DNA of 64,000 bases from Diploscapter coronatus (taxonomy: Eukaryota; Nematoda; Chromadorea; Rhabditida; Rhabditidae). Shown here one piece after another: positions 9,599-23,200 of the stretch. The notes beneath the pieces are model-generated. The model ran no database searches, was not told the origin of the DNA, and worked only from the letters and a program-made list of their open reading frames with translations. The number at the start of each line of letters is the position of its first letter. Within the stretch, counting starts at the first letter, position 1. The DNA lies in the NCBI GenBank assembly GCA_964036155.1, contig OZ038423.1, positions 33,371,249 to 33,435,248 on the forward strand. The letters are read 5' to 3'. Both the position numbers and the translations under genes were made by a program.

Positions 9599-12500
9599 TC
9601 AAATCGAGTCGGGAATTTCAGGTGATCGGGGGCGGCGCTCCTGATCTTCCGGCGCAAATTCCTGGAGAATTGAATTTAATTATTTCCAGACAATCTCATA
9701 CATTGATTACTAGGAACTGATGAGCTGAATGAAGATACTTTTAACAAATGAAGGATTAGTATTGCAAGTTTGAACTCAATAAAATAAAGCGGTTTTCTTG
9801 CCAGGAAAGGATAATAAAACGGTTTTTAAGGAACGAAACAACACTCGGAATCATCGATATGCAGCAAGTCGATCGATTATTGAAAAACTCGACATTTTTC
9901 TCATGCTAATTTTTATCGTAATGTAAAATTACCGTAATCTCTGTTTTATGTGTAGATGGAATGTCCTTTGTTGTTGCTCTCGTGCGACATGCATATGTCG
10001 TCCTGGAACAGATTCGTCGCCGAATTAGCATATTCCAGCGTCTGAAATCACAGAATCACTATTCTTCTCAAAACATATCAAGAATTTCGATTTTTCTTGA
10101 ACAAATTCCACTTCATACCCGTACAAAGTCGATAAAATTTTCGAATTATTTGTAAATTTTTTTTTTTTCGAATTTATAGGGGTATGGATAAAAATTGTGC
10201 CTTTTAAAACTTCACACAACTTCACAGATTTTTCAGCAAGTTTTCATAATCTAACATAAGCCTGCTTCTGATATCGATGATTCTGAGTGTGGCTTGAATA
10301 AGAAAATGGATAGATAATTCACACTACCTACTTGCAAAATCTATCTACACTAAAACATGCTAAATGTACTTTCTGTACGAAATCCAGCGATATAATTCCC
10401 CGAAGCGAAATGAGAATTTGGCACTAGGAAAAGCTGTTCAGAATCATGAATATTCTGTGAGAAAATTAGTGGTGAAAACTCATAGAGACTAGAGTGAATT
10501 AGTCTGTTATTTCTTGGGATAGAAGTGAGATGGAATAAATTGGTGGAGAATGATAAAAAGTGATTCTTCCATCTCTCATTTTTGAACAAAATGAAATTGA
10601 ATGTAAAAAGAATGATAGGTGAAAAGCCCGTACCTGATATACCTGAAGAGAACTCGAAGGTCGATGCATCAGAGAACGGACCTGACGCAGGGAAATGTTC
10701 ACGTCTCGGAACAGTTGCATCTGAAAAGTAATCAATAAAAATGCTCGTTTCTAATTTGATTAAATCGAATTTAGAGAAAATAACTAACTAAATATTTTCT
10801 GGATTTTTTATAGAAATTGTTGAAAATTAAGGAACAAATCGAAGAACCTGGAAGATTCCAATGATAGTAGTCAAGAATCCGACGACATTTCCGATCATGT
10901 CCGAGACACTGAGTGCAGACCATTCCTTGTACAGAATCGACGAGGCAAGGATCACAAATGTTGTGAAGAAGACGTAGTAGATGGGGGTCACCTGAGAATA
11001 AGATAAATCCACACAAATTATCGTTGATTGGAGAGAAAGTCGATATCCATGCAGCAGCAATTAGCAATTTAATTTGGAGTGAAATAATGAGTCGCGTAGA
11101 AGAGAGCTGAGATGAATAGCGTGTAGTTTTTAAATATCGACATTCTCTCCCAATCAATAGTATGGCTATTTCAGAAGAATAATTGGAAAGTTCTAAAGCA
11201 TTTGAATAAGGATAGGTTATAGGTGGTCGTGAATTAAAATAAAATCACTTTTTTCAAGAATAGGGAGGGTTCAGATTAGAAATATTCCAAAATGAGATTT
11301 AAAAATGTTACCATGCTCGTATTGAAGATGTCGAGCGATTTGTTGAGGTAGACGAGTTGAACAGACACGCAGAGGATGACTGCGCCCAGCCAGAAGTACG
11401 TCAACCAGTTCGTCAACTGCTGCTGGCCACCGATCGTCTGCTTGATTGCCAGACCAAGGCCCTCAAACAGTTATTTATTCCTTTATTAAGAGCCGACTTG
11501 TACATTTTCAAACTCGCGAGTGTTCGCGCATGAACAAGATATTGTGTTTTTAAAAGACGGAAAGAAGATATGCTCTTTTCCTCTCACGAAAAGATATGCT
11601 GTCTCGTTTATATAGAAGCCTGAGGTTTTGAAAACGTACAGGTCTGATCAGGAGGAGAAGGAACTTGTTTATTCGAAAGATTTTAGATAATCAATATTTC
11701 TCATAAATTAAAAAATTTTCAGTGAACTTTTCGAACAAAATACACTAGCGATAAAAATTGAAAAGTTCGAAATGAAAAATACTTTCTTACCTTAACGGAC
11801 AACACCGACAGCGATCCAATAAGGGAGCAGACACTGATGTAGACAAGAATGTTGGATCGGCCGTAGAGGGGGGCCACGTAGAACACGATGAACAATGTTA
11901 CGAGAATTATCAGCACCACGTAGATTATGAAACCTGCAAATTATCCTCCTAGAGAAATTCAATTCCTCTATCTACTGCCTCTTGCAGAAATGTATCTTTC
12001 TGAAAACCGAATTTGTGACAAAGATAAGGCTTTCCAGTACAGTAGTTTTTTTGCATCTGGGTTGAGAGGTTTGAAGTAACTGTTTTTGAAACGAGAATGA
12101 AATTCAAATTAACAAATTTGAAAGAAATGTCCAACCCACCCGCATCCTTCATCTTGAGTGCCAAATCTTGCATCGTGGCGACCTCCTCTTCTTTGGGCGA
12201 GTGAATGACGATGACTGTCGAGCCGAGCAGACACACAGCGCAGCCTATCGTCCCTAGCAGATTCAGTCGCTCGTTCAGCAGACGCGAGGAGAGAATTGCT
12301 CTGTAAATAGCAAAAATAAGCAAATGATGATCAAATTAATATTTTTCGTATAACTGATGCAGTGAAGGCACAAAAAATAAGAACACAATTTATCAGATTC
12401 AAGACATTTCTTTAGGAAATTCAAAATGAACAAACTCTGAATGGTATATCATCATTCAACTGAAAGAAACAATGTTCAAATCAAATTTTGTTTCTCCCCA

Positions 12501-13649
12501 AAAATAACCTAAAAACATAACATTTCACGTTATTAGTCCATAATTAGATTATTAGAATTTTCCGTTTTCAAAATAAAATTTGTATTTTATTTATTTTTTA
12601 AATATTCCCACTCACGTGACGATGACGGACAGCGCGCCGAGTGGAGTGACGAGACTCGCGGGCGCGAATGCGTACGCCGCGAAATTGCACGCTTCACCAA
12701 CTCCCACTGAAACATTATAGCCATAATTGCTTGAAGTTCCAGATTAATGAGGGATATTTATAGTTTTAGATCTCGAAAGATTTCTTTTAAAAGTGTCGAT
12801 GAAAATTCGCGAGATTTATTTATAGTCAATAAACCATATATTTTTAGTTTTAGAAAACAAGTAATATTTAAAATAATAATAATCCAAGTTTTTTTCCTAT
12901 TCTATAAACCATAGACACCCTTTATACATATCATTTTCTGATATAGCAGGAAAAAAGAAAATTTCCCTGAAAGAAAGAAATTGACATACTTGTAATGACT
13001 CCAGCCCACCACAACCATTCCCTTAAATAGCCGAAACCGCCTTCACTCGCCCTTTGAGAAACATCTCCATTGGCTAGCTGAAAAACGTATTTCAAAATCA
13101 GACATTGCAATGTTTTCGAATCGCGGTTAATCGCATGAAACGAAATAATGCATATTTTCGAGTGACGAAGAGAAGGTATGCTCTTTTTCTTCCTTAATAA
13201 AGCACACTATCTCGTTTCATGCAGTTCGAAAACGTCGCAACGTTTGTTCAAAATAAATTCTAGAAAAAATCATTAATTCAGCCACGTGTTGAAAAATGAT
13301 CAAATGTTTTATACGAGTTTTTTAACTCGAGTATACTTTCGGGAAACTTGAAATAAGAAAATTTCGATGGCTTATTTGCTTTATCTTTAGATGGAAAAGT
13401 AATTTTTAAATCAAATTTTGCAATTTTTCTCGAAAAGTGTACTCTGGTTATTTTAACGGTAAAATAGATTACCTTTATAAGCGCCTTTTTCTTGATGATG
13501 AACGAAGACCCGATGAAGAGAGAAGAAGACACAGCGAGACCCAGGCCAATGTAGAAGTCAGGACCGGCAATATGGCTCGAAGAGGGATCAGAGGAATAGA
13601 AAGATGAGGACTGTTGCACTGCATCTGACGAGGAACCTGCTTGTGCCAT
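9599..13649 (-). CDS. NIPA-family magnesium transporter
   Basis: Nine exons in phase on the minus strand: 13649-13473, 13077-12990, 12706-12616, 12300-12140, 11933-11791, 11461-11312, 10991-10848, 10720-10643 and 9661-9599, about 364 residues. The protein follows vertebrate NIPA2 closely: [29 protein letters not shown], a [20 protein letters not shown] segment, [59 protein letters not shown] and [15 protein letters not shown]. Such proteins have about nine membrane helices and carry Mg2+ across plasma or endosomal membranes. The terminal exon ([17 protein letters not shown] end) was found by phase. Exon 6 has a non-standard TTGAG acceptor. The short form starts one base after an acceptor (TTTCAG at 13656-13651), a likely spliced-leader site. 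Introns contain two MITE-A copies. A longer N-terminus is possible (see 18444-18531). Confidence 0.93.
10628..10643 (-). other. Tandem alternative 5' splice sites in NIPA exon 8
   Basis: Two donors nine bases apart, CAG|GTATAT and CAG|GTACGG, would add or omit three residues (VYQ) without changing frame. Confidence 0.45.
11495..11646. mobile_element. MITE family A in NIPA intron 5
   Basis: About 150 bp with inverted ends (GACTTGTACATTTTCAAA and TTTTGAAAACGTACAGGTC) and an internal purine/pyrimidine-rich hairpin with ATATGCTGTCTCGTTTAT. Four relatives lie in other introns or gene ends of this window. Confidence 0.65.
13099..13245. mobile_element. MITE family A in NIPA intron 1
   Basis: Same family: the left end CAGACATTGCAATGTTTTCGA and the right end with TCGAAAACGTCGCAACG are inverted repeats, and CTATCTCGTTTCATGCAG lies inside. 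Confidence 0.65.
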
Positions 13650-16600
13650 CCTGAAATTTGGAAAATTCATATTTGCGGAAAAAAACTCAATTTCATTTTG
13701 TAATTAGAAAATAATGCACAGACAGTAATGCTATTTTGCCACTTTAAAATAGAAAGATAGAAACAGAATTCGTTCTTCAATATAAGTAAGTTGCCAAAAA
13801 CTGATAAAGATACCAACGTCAGAGATAGCGTTTTCAAAAGAGACATTAATCCATCTAAATTTAGAAATTGACTAAAGTTTATTCGAGAAAAATAGTAGAC
13901 TAATGAAAACTTCATAAGATTCTAATTTGAACCTAAAATGGAAATGCTGAAATCGTGACAAAATAAAAGCACGAATTCCATAGGATTACGAAAAAATCCA
14001 ATTATTTTTTGTTCAAATAAAAACCTAGATCTTATTTTCCCTTGGAAGAATATCCAATTAATCCAATTTTAATTGCGTGGTTGTGGAGTATTGAGTTTCG
14101 TTCTTTTGTGAATGAACAAGTATCCTTACCTACTAAACACACAAATAGCAAATAAAAATGACGTCGCCTTTGGAATTCGCGAAATTTTAGGAATAGACCG
14201 AGATAAAGATATTTGCCTACTTTCCAGAATATTTTATCTTAGTTTAGTCTATTCATATTACAAGACCAGAAACAACGTCAAAGTGGCTTATTCAAATTAC
14301 TATTCAGCAGTAAAAGAGTGAGTAAATCGGTAAAAAATCAAGTTTTTCAAGTGAAAAGGTCGTCGATTATTCCAGAGAAAGAATATTGATTTTCAATCAA
14401 ATTTCATGTTGCACATGATTTTTTGCGCGCTCATTCAGGGGGTTAATGCGTTTTGAGAGACCTAGCATGGAAATTATAAAAGGGAAGTAAAAGTTTGAAA
14501 GTGAAAAAGCCGTGGTTATTCGACAAATTTGACAAATGAGTGTGATACACGATAATCGGTTGATAAAATGGCAGCAGAAATCGATTGATAGGCAAATACG
14601 CAGAAGGGAAAGTGCAGGGATTATGCAGAAAGGGAAGAGATTGGTAAACAAGAAGATACCAAGAAATAACGTCATGTTCATTTCTCATCTTTGTAACTCT
14701 GAAAAAAATCATGGAAAGATAGTTAGGCGAAGATGATAGGAGGGGCAAAATTATGAAGAGTAAGTGATAGGTAGTCTTACAAGACATACTCGCTTCAGGA
14801 TGCGCGAAATTCCGGATGAAACTTGTACCATTGAACGGGCTTTCGAATAGTATACAAGTTTCATACGGAATTTCGCGCATCCTGAAATGAGCACTTCTTG
14901 CTAGATCTAAAATATTATTCTGCAACTCAATATGTTAAAAATGGCAAGAAAATTTTTATAAGTTCAGCCAAGTTAAAAATTCTAGTATATTTTTCAACAA
15001 AATAAAATTTATAATGGTGCAAAGTATGTGCGTGAGCAAATGAAATAATCAAATGCACCTCTGTTGACTGTTGAGAAGGAATACAATCGACGAGGGAAGT
15101 GCAGTGTTTGCTTGCCTAGGGCAAATCAAAGATGAAGAGATGATGAAAACTGAGAGGGTTAAAGAATCCGAGAAAAGAAATAGTTTGGAAAGATGAGAAT
15201 GAAGAGAGACAGAGGGAAGTGTGCTAGCGGCATGAAACGTTGATAAGATAGGGGAATGATTCGAGATATGGAGTAGTCAAGTATGAATCGATAATAGAGT
15301 TATCGTTGACTCGTCAAATGCAAATTTTATGTAGAAAAATCGAACATTTTGGGATTTTTAACTGGAATTTTCATGAAGATCAATAGAAAATTTTAGTATT
15401 TCTTATCACATGATAAAGGGTAATCATCAAAAGCGGATTTTATACAGTATAGTACGACTTGAAAATTCTTCGGAAGTTTCTAAATGATAAATCGATAAAC
15501 CGTAACATCGTCGAAAAATGTTGTGAAACACGTAAGGAATTGGGCCTTACTCACTCAAACTGAAATGAACGGTTTGGCAGAGAAGTGAAGGAGTGAGCAA
15601 CAAACGAAAGAGACAAAGAAAATGACTCATCGTAAGAGCAATCGCTATGCTATTTGATAGAGACGATATGCCAGACTGTTCTTTTCCTACGTTTTACTAT
15701 TGGGTTAGAAATATTTCCTGAGAAAGTAATGTTTGCCTTTTGACAGCCTAAGATACTCCCCTAGACTTGTTGAAGAAATGAAATAGTTCAGTAACGCCCT
15801 CACATCAGCAGTAAAATGAATGAAATGAGCTCTGAAATGTGTGACGTATGAGCGTAAACAAGGCAAAAGCATACGCATACGAGATATTTAAAATTATTTT
15901 GTAGAGCAAAATTTAGAATCTTCTACAGAAACTGAAGGATGAAAGGAAATTAGTATAAAGAAAAATAGCCTCTAAGTGTTGCTTTGAAAAAGGTTGTATA
16001 AATTCATTACAGGAATTTAGGAAATTAAATTTTAGTTTTAAAGGTTTTTGAAAGCTTCAAAAATCCCAAAAAAACCTCTTACTAAAATTTATTTTGTTAA
16101 AAATCAGAAATTTTTGCAAATATCATAATCCAGGCTTAGCTTTATCGTAATAATTTTTGACCTCATAAAATATGATATCGATGGATCAGAATGTAAATAT
16201 TAAAGTTCAAGAATAGCTGTTGTTTTGGAAAAATATCAAAGTTAAGGCATTTGATCGGAAAATCACAAAAATCATTGATTCTTCCAATCAATTGTGAAGT
16301 GATGAAATATCAATTAATTCACATGGATTTTCATGTGACGAATTTGGTTCTTCTTTGTTCGTTGAATTGATGCTGTTTACCTGGGGAAAGGTAATGGGTG
16401 AAACTCGACGAAATGGGGGAATCGAAAAAAGAGGAAGATTGAAATAAGCCGACCGGCTGGTCGAGGAGTGGTTGGTTGCATGGTTGGATAGAGGATGGTT
16501 GCAGAGGCAGAGAACAGAACGAATCAACAAGTGGAAGGAGAGTAGGAGATCAAATAAATGGAATGGATTGCATAAGATTTCATTTTGATGGAGGATATTC

Positions 16601-18443
16601 TTAAATCTGGGTAATTAACTAATTTCGATACTTCCGAATTATTCGGAGAATTAGATATCTTCTAAATTTTCATAAAATGGAAGGAGTAGGTGATCAAATA
16701 GATTAAATAAGTCGAATAAACCAGATTGGTTGTGTAAGATTTTGATAGGGGATAAAATTTTAAAGATTTTGGAATTTTCCTGGAATACCGTTTGATAAAA
16801 GGGAAAAATAGTATAAATTCTTTTTTTTTTTCAAATTAATGAAGCTTCAATGATCACTCTAATTTCAAAATAAACCTATTTTATAAACAAAGCCTCTGAT
16901 CACATACTTCCAAGTATCGAATTTCAGATTTCAAATGAATTGAGGCAAGACTAATTTGAGAATCAAGTAAACTTATCTTCCTTCAAGATCTACATCGAAC
17001 AATATTCCGATTAAAATAACCGTTATTTTCTTCAAAACAACAAATGAGGTCACAAAGGCTACACGCCCGTTTGAAATATTTGTTCAAGTCACCGAAAACT
17101 GAATAATAATTCTCCGGATCATTTTTAACCAACCCTAACCTATAAAATAAAAGTTATCATAGGATGGTTTTGCATTTCTATTTTTCAACGCTAGGGGAAT
17201 GATATTTTCACTCATTCGAATATTTTATTAGAAAGTTAAAGACTGATAAGAGTTTTAGAGAAAGAAAAAGTGGTCAGCTGATAATGAGTGAGTTTAAGAC
17301 AGAACCTAATGGTAGAGGATAGGATAATAAACCGGCTGCTATAATAATAGCCTATCTTAATTTCGAGCACAATTTCTACAAGTCTGATAATGAAGCTGTA
17401 ATCAAATTGGCAGGGCTTAGCAGGTGCTGGCTTTCTCTTACAAATAAAAAGCAAAGCAAGTGGGTCGGTTCTATGAAATCGAAAAATTAACAAGGGAATT
17501 CAATTTTTGAAGATTATTAAATCGGGAAACGTGAAAAACAAAGAAACTTCATTTTTCTAGAGCTCTTAAATCCGAGATCTTGTAGAATACAAAGCTTAAA
17601 GAAATAAGAAAATGATTAAATGTAAAATTTGTAGGCTAAACGTAAGTCATTCACAATAACAATTTTTCAGCTATTTTCTCGTTTTTGCCTTTTGAAAATG
17701 AAAGACCAATGTCGTGGTTGTCATTAGCAATAAAACAATGAGCGAAGAAATAAGTTATAAATTATTTTTCTCATAAATTTTTCAGGAATCTATAATCTGT
17801 GACCCCAAAAGAAACGATCTTCCGAGAAGAAAATCAAGATATTCTTAAAATCTCCTCTAAAATAATCTCAAGATAATAAAGCGAAATCTAGAAGAATCTG
17901 TAACAAAAATTCTGATGAATAGAAGTTAGTTATCCTTTACAGAGCGTGTGTTTGATAGTGAATAGTGTGGTACACTTATCATTTAGCCGTTTTTGCCTAC
18001 TTTCCCACAGATTAAAGAATGTTTCAGCCTTTGTGAGTTGTAACGGATTGCCTTGGTAACGAGTAGAGCAGAGAAAAGAGGGAATGGATCATCACTAAAG
18101 GATAGCTTATCTCTAGGCTTTTGAACTGAAGCTTTCTAGAAGGGATTTTTCGTTTACACTAAAATATAAACGCAGTAATCAGCTGGAATATTCTCAGCCT
18201 AATTCTAGGGTTTGGCTAGATGGCGTAAAATAAATAGCTATGTGAAGTCATTTTAGAGGCTAGGATTCAAATGTTGAGAAATTCTCGAGTCGAGTCTAAA
18301 TGATAAGCTAGTTGAGACCTATTTGAGGGGACACCTAGGTAAATTATAAACAAACATCACTCTAAAACGAAAAAATGCCAACTCGAATAAAATATTAATT
18401 TAGAAACAAATGCAAACTAGAATAAAAAAAAAAAAAAACTCAC
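13650..18443 (-). other. Large noncoding region, probable first intron of long NIPA form
   Basis: 4.8 kb without a convincing gene on either strand. It contains one foldback element (14791-14888). If the upstream exon at 18444-18531 is real, this is an intron. Confidence 0.45.
14791..14888. repeat. ~98-bp hairpin element
   Basis: The arms CAGGATGCGCGAAATTCCG and CGGAATTTCGCGCATCCTG are inverted copies extending over about 34 bp with few mismatches, around a ~28-bp loop. Confidence 0.7.
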
Positions 18444-18531
18444 ATAGGATATGACGGATCGGTCCGATTTGTGACTGGAAACGAGGCTCGAACGATCAAT
18501 TCATCCGGGTTCATAACACAAATGCGAAATT
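18444..18531 (-). CDS. Putative upstream first exon of NIPA (long isoform)
   Basis: On the minus strand a TTTTCAG acceptor (probable spliced-leader site) is followed after 17 bases by an ATG at 18514. The frame reads MNPDELIVRASFPVTNRTDP and continues SYP to a strong GTGAGT donor after two bases of a codon. The acceptor in front of NIPA exon 1 leaves exactly one base before its ATG, so joining the two gives an extra Met and continues in frame into MAQAGSSS. Phase, donor strength and the gene-free 4.8 kb between support a long isoform with 24 extra residues. RNA evidence is lacking. Confidence 0.5.
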
Positions 18532-20216
18532 CTGAAAATAGATATCTTATCAAAAATTCCTAAATTTACTCTTCCTCACAAAATGATTATTTCAAAATAC
18601 TTTATCTTCAGCCAAATTATCTCGAAAGGACCATTTTATGCTTTGATAGCAATTTATTGCTTTTCCTAGCTACTAATCATATAGTTTCACGAGTAAAGAT
18701 GGAAAATGAAGAAATGACTCATTCTTTGCAAAGAAAGTGCAAAATAATCATTGCTTCAATGTTGTCACCCTGTCGATGAGTAATTGGCTATCAATCTGGG
18801 CATTCTTTCATTTTTGATCCTTGAAGTTTTCCTAGGAAAATTAATCAATTTCAAAGAAAACGTAGTACTAACGAAACAACTGGATGAACTATTCAAACTG
18901 TTCGTTTTTAATTTTTAAATTCAACAAATTTGCCTACATTAGAAAACCCTTCGGCTATACGGTTCAGCTACAAAATTGCAGTAGATTGAAAGCTAGGATT
19001 TTGGCGAGAAAATCGGCAAGATGGTTCAGAGAAATTGATTGATTCGGTCAACCGGAAAATCCGACCAACATCGGGTTGAACCAAATCGTTTCCGAGTAGA
19101 TCTAAAAATTTACACAATTCACAATTTGTATCAAAAATGCAAAAACTATTCACGGATGAAAAGCCCAAAAATCGCTTTCTAGAAGCTTCCCAAGAACTGT
19201 TCGCCTTACTAATATACGAAAGGAAGTTGGAAAATCGATAAAATTGAAAATTATCGATCGAAAAATCTCGTGAGGATTTCTAAAAATGAAAAATAAATAG
19301 GGAACAATTGGAGTAGGGTAGTAAAAAGGTAAGTCACAGCCACGTTGCGAGACTCTGCGCTAGTGCCTGGAGGCTTGCCTGCAGCCAACAGAAGGGGGAA
19401 ACTGCTTCGCAGGCGATTTCCCTTTTTTCTTTCCCTTCTCTATTCCATTTTCCCCTCTTTCTCCACTTAACTCCCTTCAATTCACGATAGGAGGCGGGAA
19501 GTCGAGGAAAGAAATTGCAAGGGGAAATCATGGTTTTTGAAAAATTAACTATTTTTGAAAGAAAATAGAAATTTTTTTTTTCAGCAAAGAAATAATCCGT
19601 CAGAATAACGAGGTGATTTTCGAAATTCTTGAAAATCTCGGAAAAATTTATTCTTTTGAAGAAATGCGGAAGAGATATTGCTTCTGATTCAAACAGCGTT
19701 TTTTTTCTAAAAAACTTTTAAAAAAAAAAAGTAAAATTTTATGACAACTGCACATGTGTTCACCAATTGAAAACAATAAATTATCGCGAAAAAATGCATG
19801 AAAAGACATAGAAATGTTGAGAAAATGAGGCTCCTTGAAATTTCGACCCATTTTATAAATGAATAATGCTGAAAAGGGGAAAATGGGTGAACTTTTGAAG
19901 AAACCTGAGAATGAACATACACATAATTCAGTGGAAATTTGGCCCGTGTAAAGAGGAGTAAGTTCACAACGAGATGAGGGATATGAGCATCAGAGAAAAG
20001 ATAATTTTCGATAAGTACATGGATAAGATCATTTGAGAATACTGCGCCCAGAAAAGTTATCTATTTTATGACTGAGTACTTTTTTCAAAACCAATTCAAT
20101 TCGATCGCCATGTTAAGAAGAAATAGCCATTTTGATATGCTATCAGTAAACGTTCAGAAATTCAGATTGGATTATTTTTCGAGAAAAATCAAATGAAAAC
20201 TTCAATCCAGACCAGC
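18532..20216. other. Intergenic region upstream of NIPA, downstream of gamma-tubulin
   Basis: Mostly AT-rich. A GC-richer purine/pyrimidine patch at about 19330-19520 lies 0.8 kb upstream of the putative long first exon and may be promoter sequence. No gene is seen. Confidence 0.4.
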
Positions 20217-23200
20217 TCAGATGCCCTTGGTGATGTAGTCCATTTTCTTGATGGATTTGTAGTGCTCCACGAGGTCTTCCACGGCCATCTTCGCCTCGTC
20301 CATCATCGCCAGGTCGAATGAGGCCTGCAAAAGTAAAAACTTCAGTCTTGCAACTTTTCTGAAATGCTGATATCGCATTTTTCTAAAATTTTCGACCTGC
20401 ACCCTCAACAATGACATCCGCGACCCACGAGCGCGGTTTTTATTTGCAAGTTTAACAACTTTTACTTGAATCCATTCTTTAAGGAGGTTCAACGAACAAG
20501 ACTTTGGGTTGCTCATCGTCATTAAAATGGTAAATACGGCTTGATTTTCCAACGAGTTGACTTTTATCACAAATTTCTGTCCAACTTCAATAAATCCGAA
20601 TAAAACTGATGCATTTTGAAGGGAAACAAACTTCTTCTCGTTTTTCAATTTGGACAACACGATTTCGATTTTAATTTATCTTTCCTCGCTGATGGAAACA
20701 TTATTTCTTTCAATTTGAACATTTTTTGAAAGATAAAAATCGTACTTCCTTTTCGAAACGATCCAGGAAGGCCTTTTTGGACCGGAGTTTGTCGAATTTC
20801 CCCATGAGCATCTCGAACAGCGGGGCGATACTCGTGCTGTTGTTCAGAATCAGGCCCGAGACCTGGAAAAATCATTTATAATTTATAAGCCAGAAGGAAT
20901 AAAAAAGCATGTCTTCTGAAATTCCTCTCTAAATTGGCTGAATTGAACTATCAAAAATTCGTTTAAAAAACCAGCCTTGTATTGCGGCTTAATGTAGGGC
21001 GACGAGGGAATCTCGAAGATGTTCAGTGGGTTTGTGGTGAAGAAGGGAGGACGGCGGACTGATTGAAGGATGCCCTGGAAAACAAATAAAATCTATTTTT
21101 TTTTTTCAAAAGTAAAACTGAATTTTCCGAAAATATAGGATATTTTGAGTGAAAATTGTCGGGATAAAAACCGCACATCAGTGCTGCTCTCGAGTCGATG
21201 CAAGTCCATGGGATCGATCTGGCCCTGCAGCATGAGGTACGCCGCGATCACGCAGTCGTCTGGCTTCGCGCGGTTCGCTGTTGACACCTGAAAACCATTC
21301 ATTCTAGATCAAAATTCCTCCCCTTCCATCGTTTTTTTCTTTGAAAAAATGCGTTATGAGGCTTTTTTGTTCGCATTTTTAAAATTTGTATTCTGTACCA
21401 TCATGGAACTGGGCTTGAGCAGGTATCTGACGATGTCGGCCACCGACGTCTTCCTCGTGAATGTCGTGTTCGGATCGACCACCGGGGAGAAGCCTGCAAA
21501 TTCTCAATTATTTTGAAAAATGCAAGTAAAATTCGGACGTTGTAAATTTTCAAAACCGCAGGTGCCCGCATTAAACGAACTAGTATGTATTTTTCGAGAG
21601 ACAGAGAATACACGCTCTTTTCCTCTCTCTCTCTCTCGAAAAGATATGCTATCTCGTTTATGTCGAAGCCGGAGGTTTTGAAAATGTACAGGTCTGGTAA
21701 AATTACCGGACTGGAGGAAGTGCAGTGGGGAGAAGGGTGCGATGTTGAGGTGCCTGATCGAGGGAATCATCAGCGAGTTGAATCGGTATGGCGCCGTCGT
21801 CGTGCTCATGATGCGGGCCACCTTAAAAATTTGAGTTTTTTTTTTTTTCAAATCAGAAAGTTTTTTTCCTTTATTTTTTCAAATTGAAAAAAAAACAAAC
21901 CAAGGAATTGATGTGATCGAAGGTGGGCGTTTCCGTTCGGAATTTTCCCGAAGCCAAGCGATGCAAGGCCGAGTTGTCCAGGACGACTGTGTGAGCTACA
22001 AATTTGCAAATTCCACTAATTAAAGAAAAATCTCCATCTTCAAAAGTAATAAATTCTACAATAACATAGGAAATTTTGAAATTCGAACTATTTTTTCTAG
22101 ATAGTTTTCAGTTATTCAAATCAGTAAAATAACAAATGAACAAACTTGGAATTGAATACATTCTTCCATTTTCAAATTCATTTCTCTTAAAAATGAAATT
22201 TCAGAAGATACTGACTGGGAAACTCGATGAGTCTCTGCATCGAGAGGATCGAGTTGTAGGGGTGAACGACCACGTCGCCCGCACCATCGTCCTGATTCGC
22301 GAACACCGAATACGTCTGGATGACCTTCTTGTCGAAGCTGGAAAGAAAAGATAAGTACCTGAACATTTTTATCCAATTCATCGAATATTCACTTGGGAAA
22401 CGTGCACGAATTTTGTCTCGATTGTAATTACTGTTTTTATTCTTAAAAGGCAGCAAGCATCTAAGAAACCAAAGAAAAACCATTCAAAGGAAATGATTTT
22501 CTGCATAGTTGTTCTTTCAGAAATTTTTATCGATTGTCTCTTACTGATCAGCCATCTTCTCGAGGAGCATGGATCCCATTCCCGAGCCTGTGCCTCCCGA
22601 GATCGAGTGGGTGAACAGGAAGCCCTCCATCACGTCTTCGTTCTCCGCCTCGCGCACGATCTTGTCCATGATTTCTTCGTACACTTCGCTGAAAAGGATC
22701 ATTTTAGAAGTCGACAAGTTTCTGAAGATAACGAATCAAATTTCTATTTCTTTTCTCGTACTTATTCAAATTTTCAAATAAAAATAACATTTCTACCTAG
22801 CCTGGTGATATCCACTGGCCCAATTGTTGCCTGCGCCTCCCCCGTGAGTGGACAGGTAGATGTTGTCCTGATTGAAGAGGTGGCCGAAATCCTTGTGCTG
22901 CATCATTCCGTTGATGACTCGCGGCTCGAGGTCGATCAGGATTGCGCGCGGGATGTAGTGATTGTCATCGGCCTGAAAGAAGAACCAATAATTTCAGCCT
23001 CTTAATCTTCCCCCTGACCATTTTTCACACAAACCCATGATAAAAAATCATTGTTTTTAGAAATTTTCTGGATCGTGTTCGCTAAAAACCTGATCAGCTC
23101 TCAAAACGCCCCTTCCGATTTCAATTTTCTTGGCTATTTCTTACCTGATAGAAAAACATCTCCTTGTTGTCAGTGGGGTCCATGTCGTGGACCGGTTGGC

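Noticed and set aside
14443..14925. 160-codon open frame on the minus strand
   Set aside because: Overlaps the hairpin element at 14791-14888 and has low-complexity, non-protein-like composition.
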